DNA of 64,000 nucleotides from Sphaerisporangium rufum (GTDB taxonomy: Bacteria; Actinomycetota; Actinomycetes; Streptosporangiales; Streptosporangiaceae): NCBI RefSeq assembly GCF_016863395.1, contig NZ_BOOU01000085.1:1-64000 (forward strand), given 5' to 3'. The position numbers and the translations under genes are program-made. Under the pieces are notes generated by a model. The model was not told where the DNA came from and made no database searches. It worked only from the letters and a program-made list of their open reading frames with translations. Of this stretch, positions 8,672 through 17,692 are shown piece by piece (position 1 is the first letter of the stretch; each line of letters opens with the position of its first letter).

Positions 8672-9631
8672 TCAGAAGAAGACGGGGGAGCGGGGGCCGA
8701 CCGGGTGGCGGAAGGTCCACCACAGCCAGGCCTGCGCGAGCAGCATCACCGGGAGCACCGGCAGGGCCATCCCGGCGAACAGCGACAGCGAGGCGGCGTC
8801 GGCGGCGCCGTGCAGGACGGCCGGCGCGGCGCCGGCCAGCGCGGCGAGGACCGGGGCGACCGCGCCGGCGGCGGTCAGCGCGAACGCGCGGCCGGGCCGC
8901 GCGGTGACGGCCCGGCCGGCCCCCACGACCGCGGCCAGGCCCGCCACCAGGAACGCCAGCGCGGGCAGCCAGGAGACCGCGCCGCGCACGTCGCCCGAGA
9001 ACGCGCCGGCGACCACCGCCAGCGCGACCGCACCGAGTGCGGGGCGCACCAGGGCGGCGGCGATCCGCCGTGCCTGGTCGCCGGGCGCCTGGGGCACCCG
9101 GACGGCGACGAAGGCGGCGCCGTGCAGCGCGAACAGCAGCACCGTCGCGACGCCGCACAGCAGCGTGAAGGGGTTGAACAGGTCGAAGAACCCGCTGCCG
9201 GCGGCGGCGCCGGGCAGGCCTTGCGTGATGTTGCCGAGCAGCAGGCCGAAGGCGAACGCGAAGCACGCGCACGCGACGGCCAGCACGCGCTCCCAGGTGG
9301 TGCGCCAGCGGTCGGAGTCGCGGCGGCTGCGGAACCAGGTGGCCGCGTCCTTGGCGATCCACCCGGCCAGCATGATGATCACGATCGGCCGGCAGCCGCT
9401 GAGCAGGCGGCTCTCGAACTCGGGAAAGGCACCGGTCATCACGCCGGCGGCGGCGATCAACCACACCTCGTTGGTCAGGAAGAACGGGCCCATGCCGGTG
9501 AGCACCAGCCGGCGGCCCGCGGCGTCATCGGCGAGCCTGGGCAGCAGCATGCCGAGCCCGATGACGAACCCGTCGAGCAGCGCCCAGCCGCCGAGCATCA
9601 GGATGAGAACGGTGAGCCACACGACGTCCAT
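8672..9631 (-). CDS. cydB: Cytochrome bd quinol oxidase subunit II
   Basis: This 319-residue protein has about eight or nine membrane segments. It begins WLTVLILMLGGWALLDGF, the CydB N-terminal helix with its GFxxG element, and contains a GPFFLTNEVWL motif. With CydA it forms the two-subunit quinol:O2 oxidoreductase, a bc1/aa3-independent terminal oxidase. It follows cydA by 92 bp. No cydDC heme/thiol exporter genes are adjacent. It is unusual to find it between PKS tailoring genes and sugar genes. Confidence 0.9.
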   Translation of the reverse strand: MDVVWLTVLILMLGGWALLDGFVIGLGMLLPRLADDAAGRRLVLTGMGPFFLTNEVWLIAAAGVMTGAFPEFESRLLSGCRPIVIIMLAGWIAKDAATWFRSRRDSDRWRTTWERVLAVACACFAFAFGLLLGNITQGLPGAAAGSGFFDLFNPFTLLCGVATVLLFALHGAAFVAVRVPQAPGDQARRIAAALVRPALGAVALAVVAGAFSGDVRGAVSWLPALAFLVAGLAAVVGAGRAVTARPGRAFALTAAGAVAPVLAALAGAAPAVLHGAADAASLSLFAGMALPVLPVMLLAQAWLWWTFRHPVGPRSPVFF

Positions 9632-9723
9632 CTGCGCTTCTCCTCAAAGTGCTGCGAAGGGCTTCGGATCCGCCCGGAATCGCCGGGAGGGAAGGGAACC
9701 GAGGGACACGGCCGGCCGGCGGT

Positions 9724-10986
9724 TCAGAAGGCCGGCGTGACCGCCTCGTCGCTGCGGTCGCGTTTCTCGGTGTCGGCCAGGGTGCGGCCGAGCACCGAGC
9801 CGTCCGGGCCGCGCCGGGCGTACCTGGCGATCAGGAACCAGTCGGTGCCGACGGCGACCACGTACAGCAGGGTGAACAGCACCAGCGACGCCAGCACCGG
9901 GCCGAAGGAGAGCGGGGCGACCGCGTCCTCGGTCTTCAGCCGGCCGTACACCGCCCAGGGCTGCCGGCCGACCTCGCGCACCAGCCAGCCGGCGACGACC
10001 GCGGTGAACGGGATCGGGATCAGCCAGGTGAGCAGGCGCAGCACCAGCTTGCGGCGCTCGATGAACTTCCCGATCAGCATCAGCACGAAGATCAGGCCGA
10101 CGTACTGGTAGATCTCGCCCACCGTCAGCATCCAGTCGAAGAACCCCTTGATCCATGCGGGGGCGGTGCCGGCGGACACGTCGCCGGGCGGCAGGCCGAG
10201 CTCCTGGACCTTGCCGGGGTTGATCACGGCGATCTTGCCTGGCTGGGTCCGGGCCACCAGGTCGACCTGCTGGAAGCCCATGATGCTGGTGGTCCAGGAC
10301 GCGAAGAAGGCCACCAGCAGGCCGAGCCGCAGCGCGCGGCCGTGCACGTCGCGGTCGCCGGTGCCCCGGCGCAGGTGCCAGGCGCTCACCCCGGCGATGA
10401 GGTAGCCGCCGATCAGCAGGGCCGCGGCGATGACGTGCTTGAGCGCGGCCAGCGCGTTGGGGTTGGTCAGCAGCGCGGACAGGTCGGCCAGCCGGGCGGC
10501 GCCGTTCTCCACCACGTCGCCGACCGGGTGCTGCATGTAACCGTTGGCGACGATGATCCAGAACGCGGAGACGTAGGCGGTGATCGTCACCAGGTAGAAG
10601 AGCAGCAGGTGGACGAACTTGGGCAGCCGGCCCCAGCCGAAGATCCACATGCCGAGGAAGGTCGAGTCGAGGAAGAACGCCACCAGCGTCTCCATGGCGA
10701 GCGGCGCGCCGAAGATGTTGCCGGTGTAGGCGGTGAGCCCGGTCCAGTTCATCCCGAACTGGAACTCCAGTAACAGCCCGGTGATGATGCCGACCGCGTA
10801 GTTGATGACGTAGATCTGCCCCCAGAACTTCGTCATGCGCTCGTGCACCGGCTTGCCGGTGATCGCGTAACGGGTCTGCATGAACGCGACGAAGGGGGCG
10901 AGACCCAGCGTGACGATCACGAACAGGAAATGGAAGCTGGTCGTCACGGCGAACTGCAGCCGCGCCAGGTCGAGCACCTCCACCAT
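9724..10986 (-). CDS. cydA: Cytochrome bd quinol oxidase subunit I
   Basis: The 420-residue protein starts with the canonical DLARLQFAVTTSFHFLF, where His19 is the expected high-spin heme ligand. It carries the GRQPWAVYG motif of CydA and a short Q-loop. ATG 10986 fits the family N-terminus; an in-frame ATG upstream at 11025 would span the promoter. It is divergent from the POT exporter gene. A TCTATATGTAGA palindrome sits 22 bp before the start, like sites upstream of a multicopper oxidase and padR. Inference: the oxidase supports respiration when the product or a quinone intermediate stresses the electron chain. Confidence 0.92.
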   Translation of the reverse strand: MVEVLDLARLQFAVTTSFHFLFVIVTLGLAPFVAFMQTRYAITGKPVHERMTKFWGQIYVINYAVGIITGLLLEFQFGMNWTGLTAYTGNIFGAPLAMETLVAFFLDSTFLGMWIFGWGRLPKFVHLLLFYLVTITAYVSAFWIIVANGYMQHPVGDVVENGAARLADLSALLTNPNALAALKHVIAAALLIGGYLIAGVSAWHLRRGTGDRDVHGRALRLGLLVAFFASWTTSIMGFQQVDLVARTQPGKIAVINPGKVQELGLPPGDVSAGTAPAWIKGFFDWMLTVGEIYQYVGLIFVLMLIGKFIERRKLVLRLLTWLIPIPFTAVVAGWLVREVGRQPWAVYGRLKTEDAVAPLSFGPVLASLVLFTLLYVVAVGTDWFLIARYARRGPDGSVLGRTLADTEKRDRSDEAVTPAF

Positions 10987-11007
10987 CGCCCCCAGAAGAG
11001 TCGGCAG

Positions 11008-11019
11008 TCTATATGTAGA
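11008..11019. promoter_or_regulatory. Candidate PadR operator upstream of cydAB
   Basis: TCTATATGTAGA is an imperfect palindrome differing at one position from the perfect TCTACATGTAGA at 59644-59655. It lies 22 bp upstream of the cydA start. Confidence 0.55.
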
Positions 11020-11069
11020 ACCCAAACCTATCCTACTCGCGGGCGGCTGGAACAGCGGTCCAGGTGTCC

Positions 11070-11098
11070 TCGACCCCGCTTTGAGACCGCTTCGAGAT
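11070..11098 (+). promoter_or_regulatory. SARP-type repeats upstream of the POT exporter/rmlA operon
   Basis: Three heptamers, TCGACCC (11070), TTGAGAC (11081) and TCGAGAT (11092), are spaced 11 bp apart, 60 bp before the start. The 8-bp-distant hexamer is GGACGC, so the -10 rule is not met here. Confidence 0.65.
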
Positions 11099-11158
11099 GG
11101 TCGGACGGACGCGGCGCCCGGTTCCGGGGCCGCTCCGCACGTTCGCCCGGAGGGTCCG

Positions 11159-12634
11159 ATGTCGCCGTGGTCCCGTTACCCTCGGTGGTTCGCCACGCTG
11201 TTCCTCACCGACATGTGGGAGCGCTTCAGCTTCTACGGGATGCAGGCCATCCTCGTCCTGTACGCCGTCACCCCCGAGAGCCGCGGCGGCCTCGGGCTGC
11301 CGGCCCCCACCGCCGCCGCGCTGTTCGGCGCCTACATGGCGACCGTCTTCCTGCTCGCCCAGCCGGGTGGCTGGCTGGGTGACCGGGTGCTCGGCGAGCG
11401 GCGCGCCGTCATGTACGGCGGCTGCCTGATCACCGCCGGCCACGTCTGCATGGCGCTGCCGCCGGCCGGCGCGGCCTACGCCGGGCTGGCGCTGATCGCG
11501 CTCGGCACCGGCCTGCTCAAGCCGAGCCTGAGCGCGCTGCTCAGCCGCTTCTACACCGAGCCGGCCCGCCGGGAGGCGGCGTTCTCGGTCTTCTACATGA
11601 GCATCCAGGTCAGTGCGGTGCTCGCCCCGCTGGTCACCGGCTTCCTCGGCGAGTACGTGAGCTGGCACGCCGGGTTCGCCGCCGCGGCCGTCGGCATGGC
11701 CTTCGGCGTCGTCCAGTTCGCCGCCGGCACCCGGCACTTCGAGGGGCACGGCGACCGCCCGGCCCGGCCGGCGTCCGGCGCCGAGCTGTCGCGGGTGGCC
11801 CGCCGGGCCGGCGCCGCCGCGGCGGTGGCCGCGGTGCTGCTGGCCGCGGACGTGGTGGCCGGCACCTTCTCCATCGAGCACGTCCTGATGGCGCTCGGCC
11901 TGGTCTCGCTGGTCGCGCCGCCGCTGTTCCTGCGCGCGCTGCGCCGGCACCCGGCCCTCGGCCCGGCCGACCGGCGCCGGCTCGGCGCCGCCACCTGGCT
12001 GCTGCTGTGCTCGGCGCTGTTCTGGATGGTGGTCAGCCAGGCCGGCTCGCTGCTCAACCTGTTCGCCCACGAGCGCATCGACCGGACGTTCCTGGGCTTC
12101 ACCGTGCCGGCCGGCTGGCTGCAGAGCACCACCCCGCTGATCATCCTGGTGGTGGCGCCGGCCTTCGCCTGGCTGTGGCTGCGGCTCGGGGACCGGTTCG
12201 GCGTCCGGCGCAAGTTCGTCCTCGGCCTGCTGATGGCCGGGGCCAGCTTCATGGTCATGTTCGGCGCCGGCACCGCGGCCGACGGCGAGCGGGCCTCGAT
12301 CCTGTGGCTGCTCGCGGTGTACTTCCTGCAGGCCTGCGGGGAGATCGCGCTCGGCCCGGTCGGCATCAGCGCGGTGGCCGACGCCGCGCCGCCGGCGTTC
12401 CGGGTGCGGATGATGGGCCTGTACTGGCTGTTCGTCGCCTTCGGCGCCTCGCTCGGCAGCATCGTGGTCCGGCTGTCGGCCGCCCTTCCCCAGCCGGTCT
12501 ACTACCTGCTGGTCGGCGGCGCGCTGCTGGCCGCCGCCGGGGCGCTGGCCGCGTTCGGCGGCCGGGTCACCCGCGAGTTCGCCGCACCCCGCAAGGACGC
12601 CCCCGAACCGACGCCCGTCGTGTTGACCTCGTAG
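11159..12634 (+). CDS. POT/PTR2-family MFS transporter
   Basis: The 491-residue protein has about 14 membrane helices. The TDMWERFSFYG motif near residue 20 is the ExxERF signature of proton-dependent oligopeptide transporters. ATG 11159 has GGAGGG 6 nt upstream. It lies in an operon with rmlA (17-bp gap) behind SARP-type repeats. POT members usually import di/tripeptides, but several in biosynthetic clusters are suspected exporters. Substrate and direction here are inferred from context only. Confidence 0.85.
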   Translation: MSPWSRYPRWFATLFLTDMWERFSFYGMQAILVLYAVTPESRGGLGLPAPTAAALFGAYMATVFLLAQPGGWLGDRVLGERRAVMYGGCLITAGHVCMALPPAGAAYAGLALIALGTGLLKPSLSALLSRFYTEPARREAAFSVFYMSIQVSAVLAPLVTGFLGEYVSWHAGFAAAAVGMAFGVVQFAAGTRHFEGHGDRPARPASGAELSRVARRAGAAAAVAAVLLAADVVAGTFSIEHVLMALGLVSLVAPPLFLRALRRHPALGPADRRRLGAATWLLLCSALFWMVVSQAGSLLNLFAHERIDRTFLGFTVPAGWLQSTTPLIILVVAPAFAWLWLRLGDRFGVRRKFVLGLLMAGASFMVMFGAGTAADGERASILWLLAVYFLQACGEIALGPVGISAVADAAPPAFRVRMMGLYWLFVAFGASLGSIVVRLSAALPQPVYYLLVGGALLAAAGALAAFGGRVTREFAAPRKDAPEPTPVVLTS

Positions 12635-12651
12635 ATCCCTCAGGAGGAACC

Positions 12652-13716
12652 ATGAAAGCCCTCGTGCTCTCGGGCGGCAGCGGCACCCGGCTGCGCCCGC
12701 TCAGCCACACCATGCCCAAACAGCTCGTCCCCATCGCCAACAAGCCGGTCCTCGCCTACGGGCTGGAGGCCATCGCCGGCGCCGGCATCACCGAGGTCGG
12801 CATCGTGGTCGGCGACCGGATCGACGACATCCGCGAGGCCGTCGGCGACGGCTCCCGGTACGGCCTGCGGGTCACCTACCTGGAGCAGGCGGCCCCGCTC
12901 GGCCTGGCCCACGCGGTGGTCATCGCCCGCGAGTTCCTCGGCGACGACGACTTCCTGATGTACCTCGGCGACAACGTGGTGCTGGACGGCATCGACGAGC
13001 TGGTGGCGCGGTTCCGGGCCGACCCGTGCGACGCGCAGGTGACCGTGCACCCGGCCGACCCGCGCGAGGGCGGCCTGGCGGTGCTGGACGCCGACGGCCG
13101 GGTGACCGCGGTGGAGGAGAAGCCGAAGAACCCGGTCGGCAACCTGGCACTGATGGGCATCTACGTGTTCACCCCGCTGGTCCACCAGGCGGTGCGCGCC
13201 ATCCGGCCGAGCGCGCGCGGCGAGCTGGAGATCACCGACGCCATCGGCTGGCTGATCGAGCAGGGCCACCACGTGCGCGGCCACCACTATCGGGGCTTCT
13301 GGCGGGACGCCGGGCTGATCGACAGCCTGCTGGAGTGCAACCAGGCGGTGCTGGACCACGTCGGCCCGCGCATCCTCGGCAAGGTCGACGACGAAACCGA
13401 GGTCATCGGCCGGGTCTTCGTCGACGAGCGGGCCACCGTCACCCGGTCCCGGCTGGTCGGGCCGCTGGTCATCGGCCCGGAGGCCATCGTGGACGGCAGC
13501 TACGTCGGCCCCTACACCTCCGTCGGGGAGCAGTGCGTCATCGAGGACTCCTCGGTGGAGTTCTCCATCGTCATGGACCGGGCGCTCATCCGCGAGGTGC
13601 GCGGCGTGCACGGGTCGCTGATCGGCCGGGCCACCTCGGTGCGCGCCGCCGCCGAGCCGGCCCGAGGCGGGCACCGGCTGGTGCTCGGCGAGAACAGCCA
13701 GGTCCTGATGGCCTGA
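12652..13716 (+). CDS. rmlA: Glucose-1-phosphate thymidylyltransferase, long (StrD-like) form
   Basis: The 354-residue enzyme makes dTDP-glucose from glucose-1-phosphate and dTTP, the first step of deoxysugar supply. The nucleotidyltransferase signature LSGGSGTRLRPLSH is at residues 6-19. The C-terminal third is a left-handed beta-helix (hexapeptide repeats around IGPEAIVDGSYVGPYTSVG), typical of antibiotic-cluster RmlA proteins rather than the short cell-wall form. ATG 12652 has CAGGAGGAACC before it. It pairs functionally with the aminotransferase, epimerase and glycosyltransferases elsewhere in the window. Confidence 0.92.
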   Translation: MKALVLSGGSGTRLRPLSHTMPKQLVPIANKPVLAYGLEAIAGAGITEVGIVVGDRIDDIREAVGDGSRYGLRVTYLEQAAPLGLAHAVVIAREFLGDDDFLMYLGDNVVLDGIDELVARFRADPCDAQVTVHPADPREGGLAVLDADGRVTAVEEKPKNPVGNLALMGIYVFTPLVHQAVRAIRPSARGELEITDAIGWLIEQGHHVRGHHYRGFWRDAGLIDSLLECNQAVLDHVGPRILGKVDDETEVIGRVFVDERATVTRSRLVGPLVIGPEAIVDGSYVGPYTSVGEQCVIEDSSVEFSIVMDRALIREVRGVHGSLIGRATSVRAAAEPARGGHRLVLGENSQVLMA

Positions 13717-13736
13717 CCGGTCCCCGTCCCCGCCGC

Positions 13737-13778
13737 GTCCCGGCGGCCGGCCCCGGAAAGGGGCCCGGCCGCCGGGAC
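13737..13778. terminator. Bidirectional terminator hairpin after rmlA
   Basis: A perfect 14-bp stem (13737-13750 with 13765-13778) encloses a further CCCC/GGGG stem and a GGAAA loop. It lies between the convergent rmlA and SDR genes. Confidence 0.85.
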
Positions 13779-13837
13779 GTCCGCGTGGTGGCGGCGTCCC
13801 GGCGGCCGGGGTCGGGCGGGTTCGGACGAGTCGCCGG

Positions 13838-14650
13838 TCAGGTCTCGAACGACTCGGCCAGCCGCCGGGAGGTCTGCACGTCCCAGCCGTGGTAGAGCAG
13901 CCGGCTGACCAGGCGGCGCGGCGCGTACCGGGCGAGCAGCACCTTCGCCTGGTACTCGCGGCCCGGGACGTGCACCGGCCGGCCGGCGGCCAGCGCCGCC
14001 AGGGCCTCCCGGACGACGAACTCCGGCTCGCGGACCCGGCCGAGCGTCCGGCCGCGCCGGCCGGCCGCCCGGTGCAGGTTGGTGCGGGTGGACCCCGGGC
14101 ACAGCGCGAGCACGTGCACGCCGAGCGGCCGCACCTCGCTGTGCACGGTCTGGCTGAGCGAGGTGACGAACGCCTTGGCCGCCGCGTAGGTGGCGCCGCC
14201 GGGGATCTGCAGGTACCCCATCGCGGACGACACGTTGATCACCCCGCCGTGCCGCCGCCGGGCCATCGCGCCGACCGCGGCGCGGGTGAGCCGCAGCACC
14301 GCCAGCACGTTCAGCCGCAGGTTCGCCTCCTCCACGTCGGCGTCCCGGGCGCCGAACGGGCCGACCTGGCCGATGACGCCGGCGTTGTTGACCAGCAGGT
14401 CCACCGGGGCGTCCTCACCGGCCAGCCGCCGCTCGACGCGGGCCAGGTCCAGCGGGTCGGCCAGGTCGGCGGGTAGCACGTCCACCTCGACGCCGTGCCG
14501 CCCGGCCAGCTCCGCGCCGAGCCCGGCGAGCGCCGCCTCGTCCCGGGCCACCAGGACCAGCGCGGTGCCGCGGGCGGCGAGCTCGCGGGCGAAGGCCGCG
14601 CCGAGCCCGCCGGACGCGCCGGTGACCAGCGCCCTGCGGTGCTGTCGCAT
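13838..14650 (-). CDS. SDR-family NAD(P)-dependent oxidoreductase
   Basis: The 270-residue SDR has TGASGGLGAAFARELA at the N-terminus, NNAGVIGQ, an INVSS catalytic Ser and YAAAK. A C-terminal extension of about 40 residues (KVLLARYAPRRLVSRLLY) is typical of the DltE/YqjQ-like classical SDRs and not of the FabG-like KRs in this cluster. ATG 14650 has GAAGGAGAGGAG upstream. It follows the FAD hydroxylase gene by 29 bp and is probably co-transcribed. It likely reduces a carbonyl on the aglycone or sugar; the substrate is not known. Confidence 0.8.
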   Translation of the reverse strand: MRQHRRALVTGASGGLGAAFARELAARGTALVLVARDEAALAGLGAELAGRHGVEVDVLPADLADPLDLARVERRLAGEDAPVDLLVNNAGVIGQVGPFGARDADVEEANLRLNVLAVLRLTRAAVGAMARRRHGGVINVSSAMGYLQIPGGATYAAAKAFVTSLSQTVHSEVRPLGVHVLALCPGSTRTNLHRAAGRRGRTLGRVREPEFVVREALAALAAGRPVHVPGREYQAKVLLARYAPRRLVSRLLYHGWDVQTSRRLAESFET

Positions 14651-14679
14651 GAGATCTCCTCTCCTTCGGGCCGGTGGCC

Positions 14680-16305
14680 CTAGACCAGGGACGGGGCGGT
14701 GCCGGCCAGTACCCGGTCCAGCGCCGCCGCCAGCTCGGCCCGGGGGTCGGCGCTCGCCGCGGTCGCGCGCCAGGCGACGATCCCGTCCGGGCGGACCAGC
14801 AGGGCGCCGGCCGTCCCGGTGCCGGAGACCGCCGGCCACCGGCCCATCGGGTCGGCGAGCACGTCGCGGTGGCTGGTCGCCTCCTCCAGCGCGGGCACCA
14901 CCCGGTAGGCGTCCAGCGGGAGATCCCGCTCGGCGGCCAGCGCGGCGGCGGCGCGCGCCCAGCCGGCGCCACCGGCCGCGGCCAGCAGCACGAAGCCGCG
15001 GCCGAGCAGGTCGAGCAGGTCCACCCGGGCGCCCGGCCGGACCAGCGACAGGTGCGGGACCCGCACCCCGGGGGCCCCCTTGCCGGCCGGCGCGCCGGTG
15101 CCCTCGGGGACGACGGCGGCCGATTCGTAGCGGTAGGTGAACATCAGCTCGGCGTCCGACCGGATGGCCGGTGCCGCCTCCTCGCCGTTCCCCCTGGTCA
15201 TCCGGGAGCGGTCCCGCGAGCGCAGCACCACCTGCCGGGCGGTCTCGGCCGCGACCGGCCGCCGCTCGGCGTCGTAGGTGTCCAGCAGGGCCGGCGCGGC
15301 CCGGCCGCGCAGCACCAGCGCCAGCTTCCAGGCCAGGTTGTGCGCGTCCTGGATGCCGGTGTTGGAGCCGAAGGCGCCGGTCGGCGGCATCACGTGCGCG
15401 GCGTCGCCGGCCAGCAGGACGCGGCCGGCCCGGAAGGCGTCGGCCACCGCCGCCGCCATCGGCCACGGCGCCGCCTGCTCGATGGTCACCGCCAGGTCCG
15501 GGACGCCGGTGCCGGTGCGCACCAGCTCGCGGCACTCCTCCTCGCTCATCGCGGCCGCGCGCGCCGGGTCGCACTCCACGTGCATCAGCCAGCGGTCGGC
15601 ATTGTTGACCGGCAGCAGCGCGGCCCGCATGGGCAGCGCGCGCAGGTAGCAGATGACGAAGCGGCGGTCGCCCAGCACCTCGCGCAGGTCGGCGGTGAAG
15701 GAGATGTTCAGGAAGTCGCTGATGGTGCCGGGCCCGGTGAGCGGGATGCCGAGCTCCTCGCGGACCCGGCCGCGGGCCCCGTCCGCGGCCACCAGGTAGC
15801 CGGCCCGGATGGTGCGCGTCGCGCCGGTGGCGACGTCGCGGACCGTCGCGGTGACGCCGTCGCCGCCCGAGGTGAAGCCGGTCAGCTCGGTGCCGAACCG
15901 CAGGTCGGCGCCGAGCTCGCGGGCGCGGGCGGCGATGGCCGGCTCGGCCTCGTCCTGGTGGCACAGGCACCAGGCGACCGGGGTGTGCTCGGAGAAGTCG
16001 GTGTCGGTGTCCATGAAGTACGCCTGGTCCAGCCGGGTGTGCTCGCCGGCCAGGGTGTGCGCCATGACGACCCCGGAGTTCCCGGCCAGCGCGCGGGCGG
16101 ACTCGGCGGCCCGCAGCCGCCCCTCCACGCCGGCCTGCCGGAACAGCTCCATGGTGCGGGGATTTATACCGCGCGCCCGGGGGTGCGCGGAAAGCCCCTG
16201 GTGCCGTTCGACCAGCACGCAGTCGACGCCCTGGTGGGCGAGGAAAAGAGCCTGGGAAAGGCCGACCAGGCTGCCGCCGACGATCAGCACAGACGTGGAT
16301 TCCAT
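14680..16305 (-). CDS. FAD-dependent aromatic hydroxylase (TcmG/PgaE type), no. 1
   Basis: The 541-residue group A flavoprotein monooxygenase has a Rossmann motif (VLIVGGSLVGLSQALFLA), HPRARGINPRTMELFR near residue 45 and a DG motif (VAADGARGRVRE). It also has LLAGDAAHVMPPTGAFGSNTGIQDAHNLAWKLA split over the FAD site, and a thioredoxin-like C-terminal domain. These are hallmarks of polyketide hydroxylases such as TcmG. It is probably a tailoring hydroxylase on a polycyclic aromatic intermediate. ATG 16305 follows a GGGAGGT site. It is divergent from the P450 gene. Confidence 0.9.
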   Translation of the reverse strand: MESTSVLIVGGSLVGLSQALFLAHQGVDCVLVERHQGLSAHPRARGINPRTMELFRQAGVEGRLRAAESARALAGNSGVVMAHTLAGEHTRLDQAYFMDTDTDFSEHTPVAWCLCHQDEAEPAIAARARELGADLRFGTELTGFTSGGDGVTATVRDVATGATRTIRAGYLVAADGARGRVREELGIPLTGPGTISDFLNISFTADLREVLGDRRFVICYLRALPMRAALLPVNNADRWLMHVECDPARAAAMSEEECRELVRTGTGVPDLAVTIEQAAPWPMAAAVADAFRAGRVLLAGDAAHVMPPTGAFGSNTGIQDAHNLAWKLALVLRGRAAPALLDTYDAERRPVAAETARQVVLRSRDRSRMTRGNGEEAAPAIRSDAELMFTYRYESAAVVPEGTGAPAGKGAPGVRVPHLSLVRPGARVDLLDLLGRGFVLLAAAGGAGWARAAAALAAERDLPLDAYRVVPALEEATSHRDVLADPMGRWPAVSGTGTAGALLVRPDGIVAWRATAASADPRAELAAALDRVLAGTAPSLV

Positions 16306-16390
16306 CCCGCCCTACCTCCCTGTTCGCATATTAATCCGAAATCGAGGGTAGTCTCGGTTCCACCAGGGCGGCAATTTCGCGCCGCTGATT

Positions 16391-16433
16391 TCCAGAGCTT
16401 TTCGAGCCGTCTTCCAGCAGCCGTTGCGATGAT
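16391..16433 (+). promoter_or_regulatory. SARP-type repeat promoter for the P450 gene
   Basis: TCCAGAG (16391), TCGAGCC (16402) and TCCAGCA (16413) are spaced 11 bp apart. After 8 bp comes the -10-like GATGAT (16428-16433), 34 bp before the GTG start at 16468. Confidence 0.72.
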
Positions 16434-16467
16434 ATTCTCCACCGCCCTTCTCATTTCAGGAGAAACA

Positions 16468-17673
16468 GTGGCCGAGCCCGTGGAGAATGATTTCCCGCTG
16501 CCGTTCCCGCCTGAGGTCCCGGTGCCGTGGGAGCCGGCGCCGGTCCTCGCCGCGTTGCGCCGGGACCGGCCGGTCGCGCCGGTCGCGCTGCCCACCGGCG
16601 ACCGCGCGTGGCTGGTCACCCGGCACGCCGACAACCGGGCCATGCTGGCCGACCCGCGGTTCAGCCGGGCGGCCGCCGCCGCGCCGGGCGCGCCGCGGGC
16701 CCGGGCCATCCCGCTGGAGCGGGACTCGATGACCACCATGGACCCGCCCGAGCACACCCGGCTGCGCGGCCTGGTGATGCGCGCCTTCACCGCCCGCCGG
16801 GTGGAGACGATGCGCCCGCGCGTGGAGGAACTGGTGGCCGAGCTGCTGGACGCGATGGCGGCCGGCGGCCGGTCCGGTGACGTCGTGGCCGGGCTGGCCC
16901 GCCCGCTGGCCATCACGGTCATCTGCGAGCTGCTCGGCGTGCCGAAGGAGGACCGGGAGGGCTTCCAGGAGTGGTCGGAGACCTACCTGGCGGTGACCGG
17001 GGCACCGCCGGAGGCGATGCGGGAGGCGGGCGACCGGCTGAAGGCATTCCTCGCCGAGCTGGTCGCGGCCAAGCGGCGCGAACCCGCCGACGACCTGCTG
17101 AGCGCGCTCGCCGGCGCCGCCGAGGGTGACCGGCTGACCGAGTCGGAGCTGGTCACGCTGGGCGTCACCCTGCTGGTCGCCGGTTACGAGACCGCGGCCA
17201 ACCTGATCTCCGGCGCGGTGTACGCCCTGCTGACCCATCCCGCCCAGCTCGCGGCGCTGCGCGGCGACCCGGCACTGCTGGTGCCGGCGGTGGAGGAACT
17301 GCTGCGCTACGTCCCGCTCGCGGTCACCGGCGGGACGATCAGGGTGGCGGTGGCCGACGCCGAGGTGGGCGGCACGCCGATCCGCCGCGGCGAGGCCGTG
17401 CTGCCGGCCACCACGTCCGCCAACCGGGACGCGTCGGTGTTCGACCGGCCCGACGAGCTGGACCTGGCCCGGCGGCCGAACCCGCACCTGGCCTTCGGGC
17501 ACGGACCGCACCACTGCCTGGGCGCCCAGCTCGCCCGGCTGGAGCTGGGCGCCGCGGTCGCCGGGCTGCTCGCCACCTTCCCGGAGCTGCGGCCGGCCGT
17601 CCCGGCCGGGCGGATCACCTGGTCCAGGGGCAAGATGATCCGCGGGCCGGAGTCGCTGCCGGTCGCCTGGTAG
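16468..17673 (+). CDS. Cytochrome P450 (bacterial class I tailoring type)
   Basis: The 401-residue P450 shows the I-helix oxygen-activation motif AGYETAAN (Thr242), the K-helix EELLR ExxR motif (about 277-280) and the heme loop FGHGPHHCLGAQLARLE with proximal Cys350. It has no membrane anchor and would need a separate ferredoxin and reductase, neither of which is nearby. GTG 16468 with AGGAGA 6 nt upstream is the start. It is probably an oxidative tailoring enzyme of the polyketide or its sugar. It converges on the second FAD hydroxylase with only 19 bp between stops. Confidence 0.93.
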   Translation: MAEPVENDFPLPFPPEVPVPWEPAPVLAALRRDRPVAPVALPTGDRAWLVTRHADNRAMLADPRFSRAAAAAPGAPRARAIPLERDSMTTMDPPEHTRLRGLVMRAFTARRVETMRPRVEELVAELLDAMAAGGRSGDVVAGLARPLAITVICELLGVPKEDREGFQEWSETYLAVTGAPPEAMREAGDRLKAFLAELVAAKRREPADDLLSALAGAAEGDRLTESELVTLGVTLLVAGYETAANLISGAVYALLTHPAQLAALRGDPALLVPAVEELLRYVPLAVTGGTIRVAVADAEVGGTPIRRGEAVLPATTSANRDASVFDRPDELDLARRPNPHLAFGHGPHHCLGAQLARLELGAAVAGLLATFPELRPAVPAGRITWSRGKMIRGPESLPVAW

Positions 17674-17692
17674 CGGGCCCGGCCGGGCGTCT

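Noticed and set aside
16306-16390. Possible SARP-type repeats on the minus strand for FAD hydroxylase no. 1
   Set aside because: CCGAGAC and TCGATTT are 12 bp apart instead of 11 and the 8-bp -10 rule fails; an ordinary TAATAT -10 nearby is just as likely.
14674-17673. A 999-codon plus-strand frame ending with the P450
   Set aside because: Only the last 402 codons are a P450 with its own GTG and ribosome site; the upstream part is the antisense of FAD hydroxylase no. 1 and is Arg/Gly/Pro-rich.
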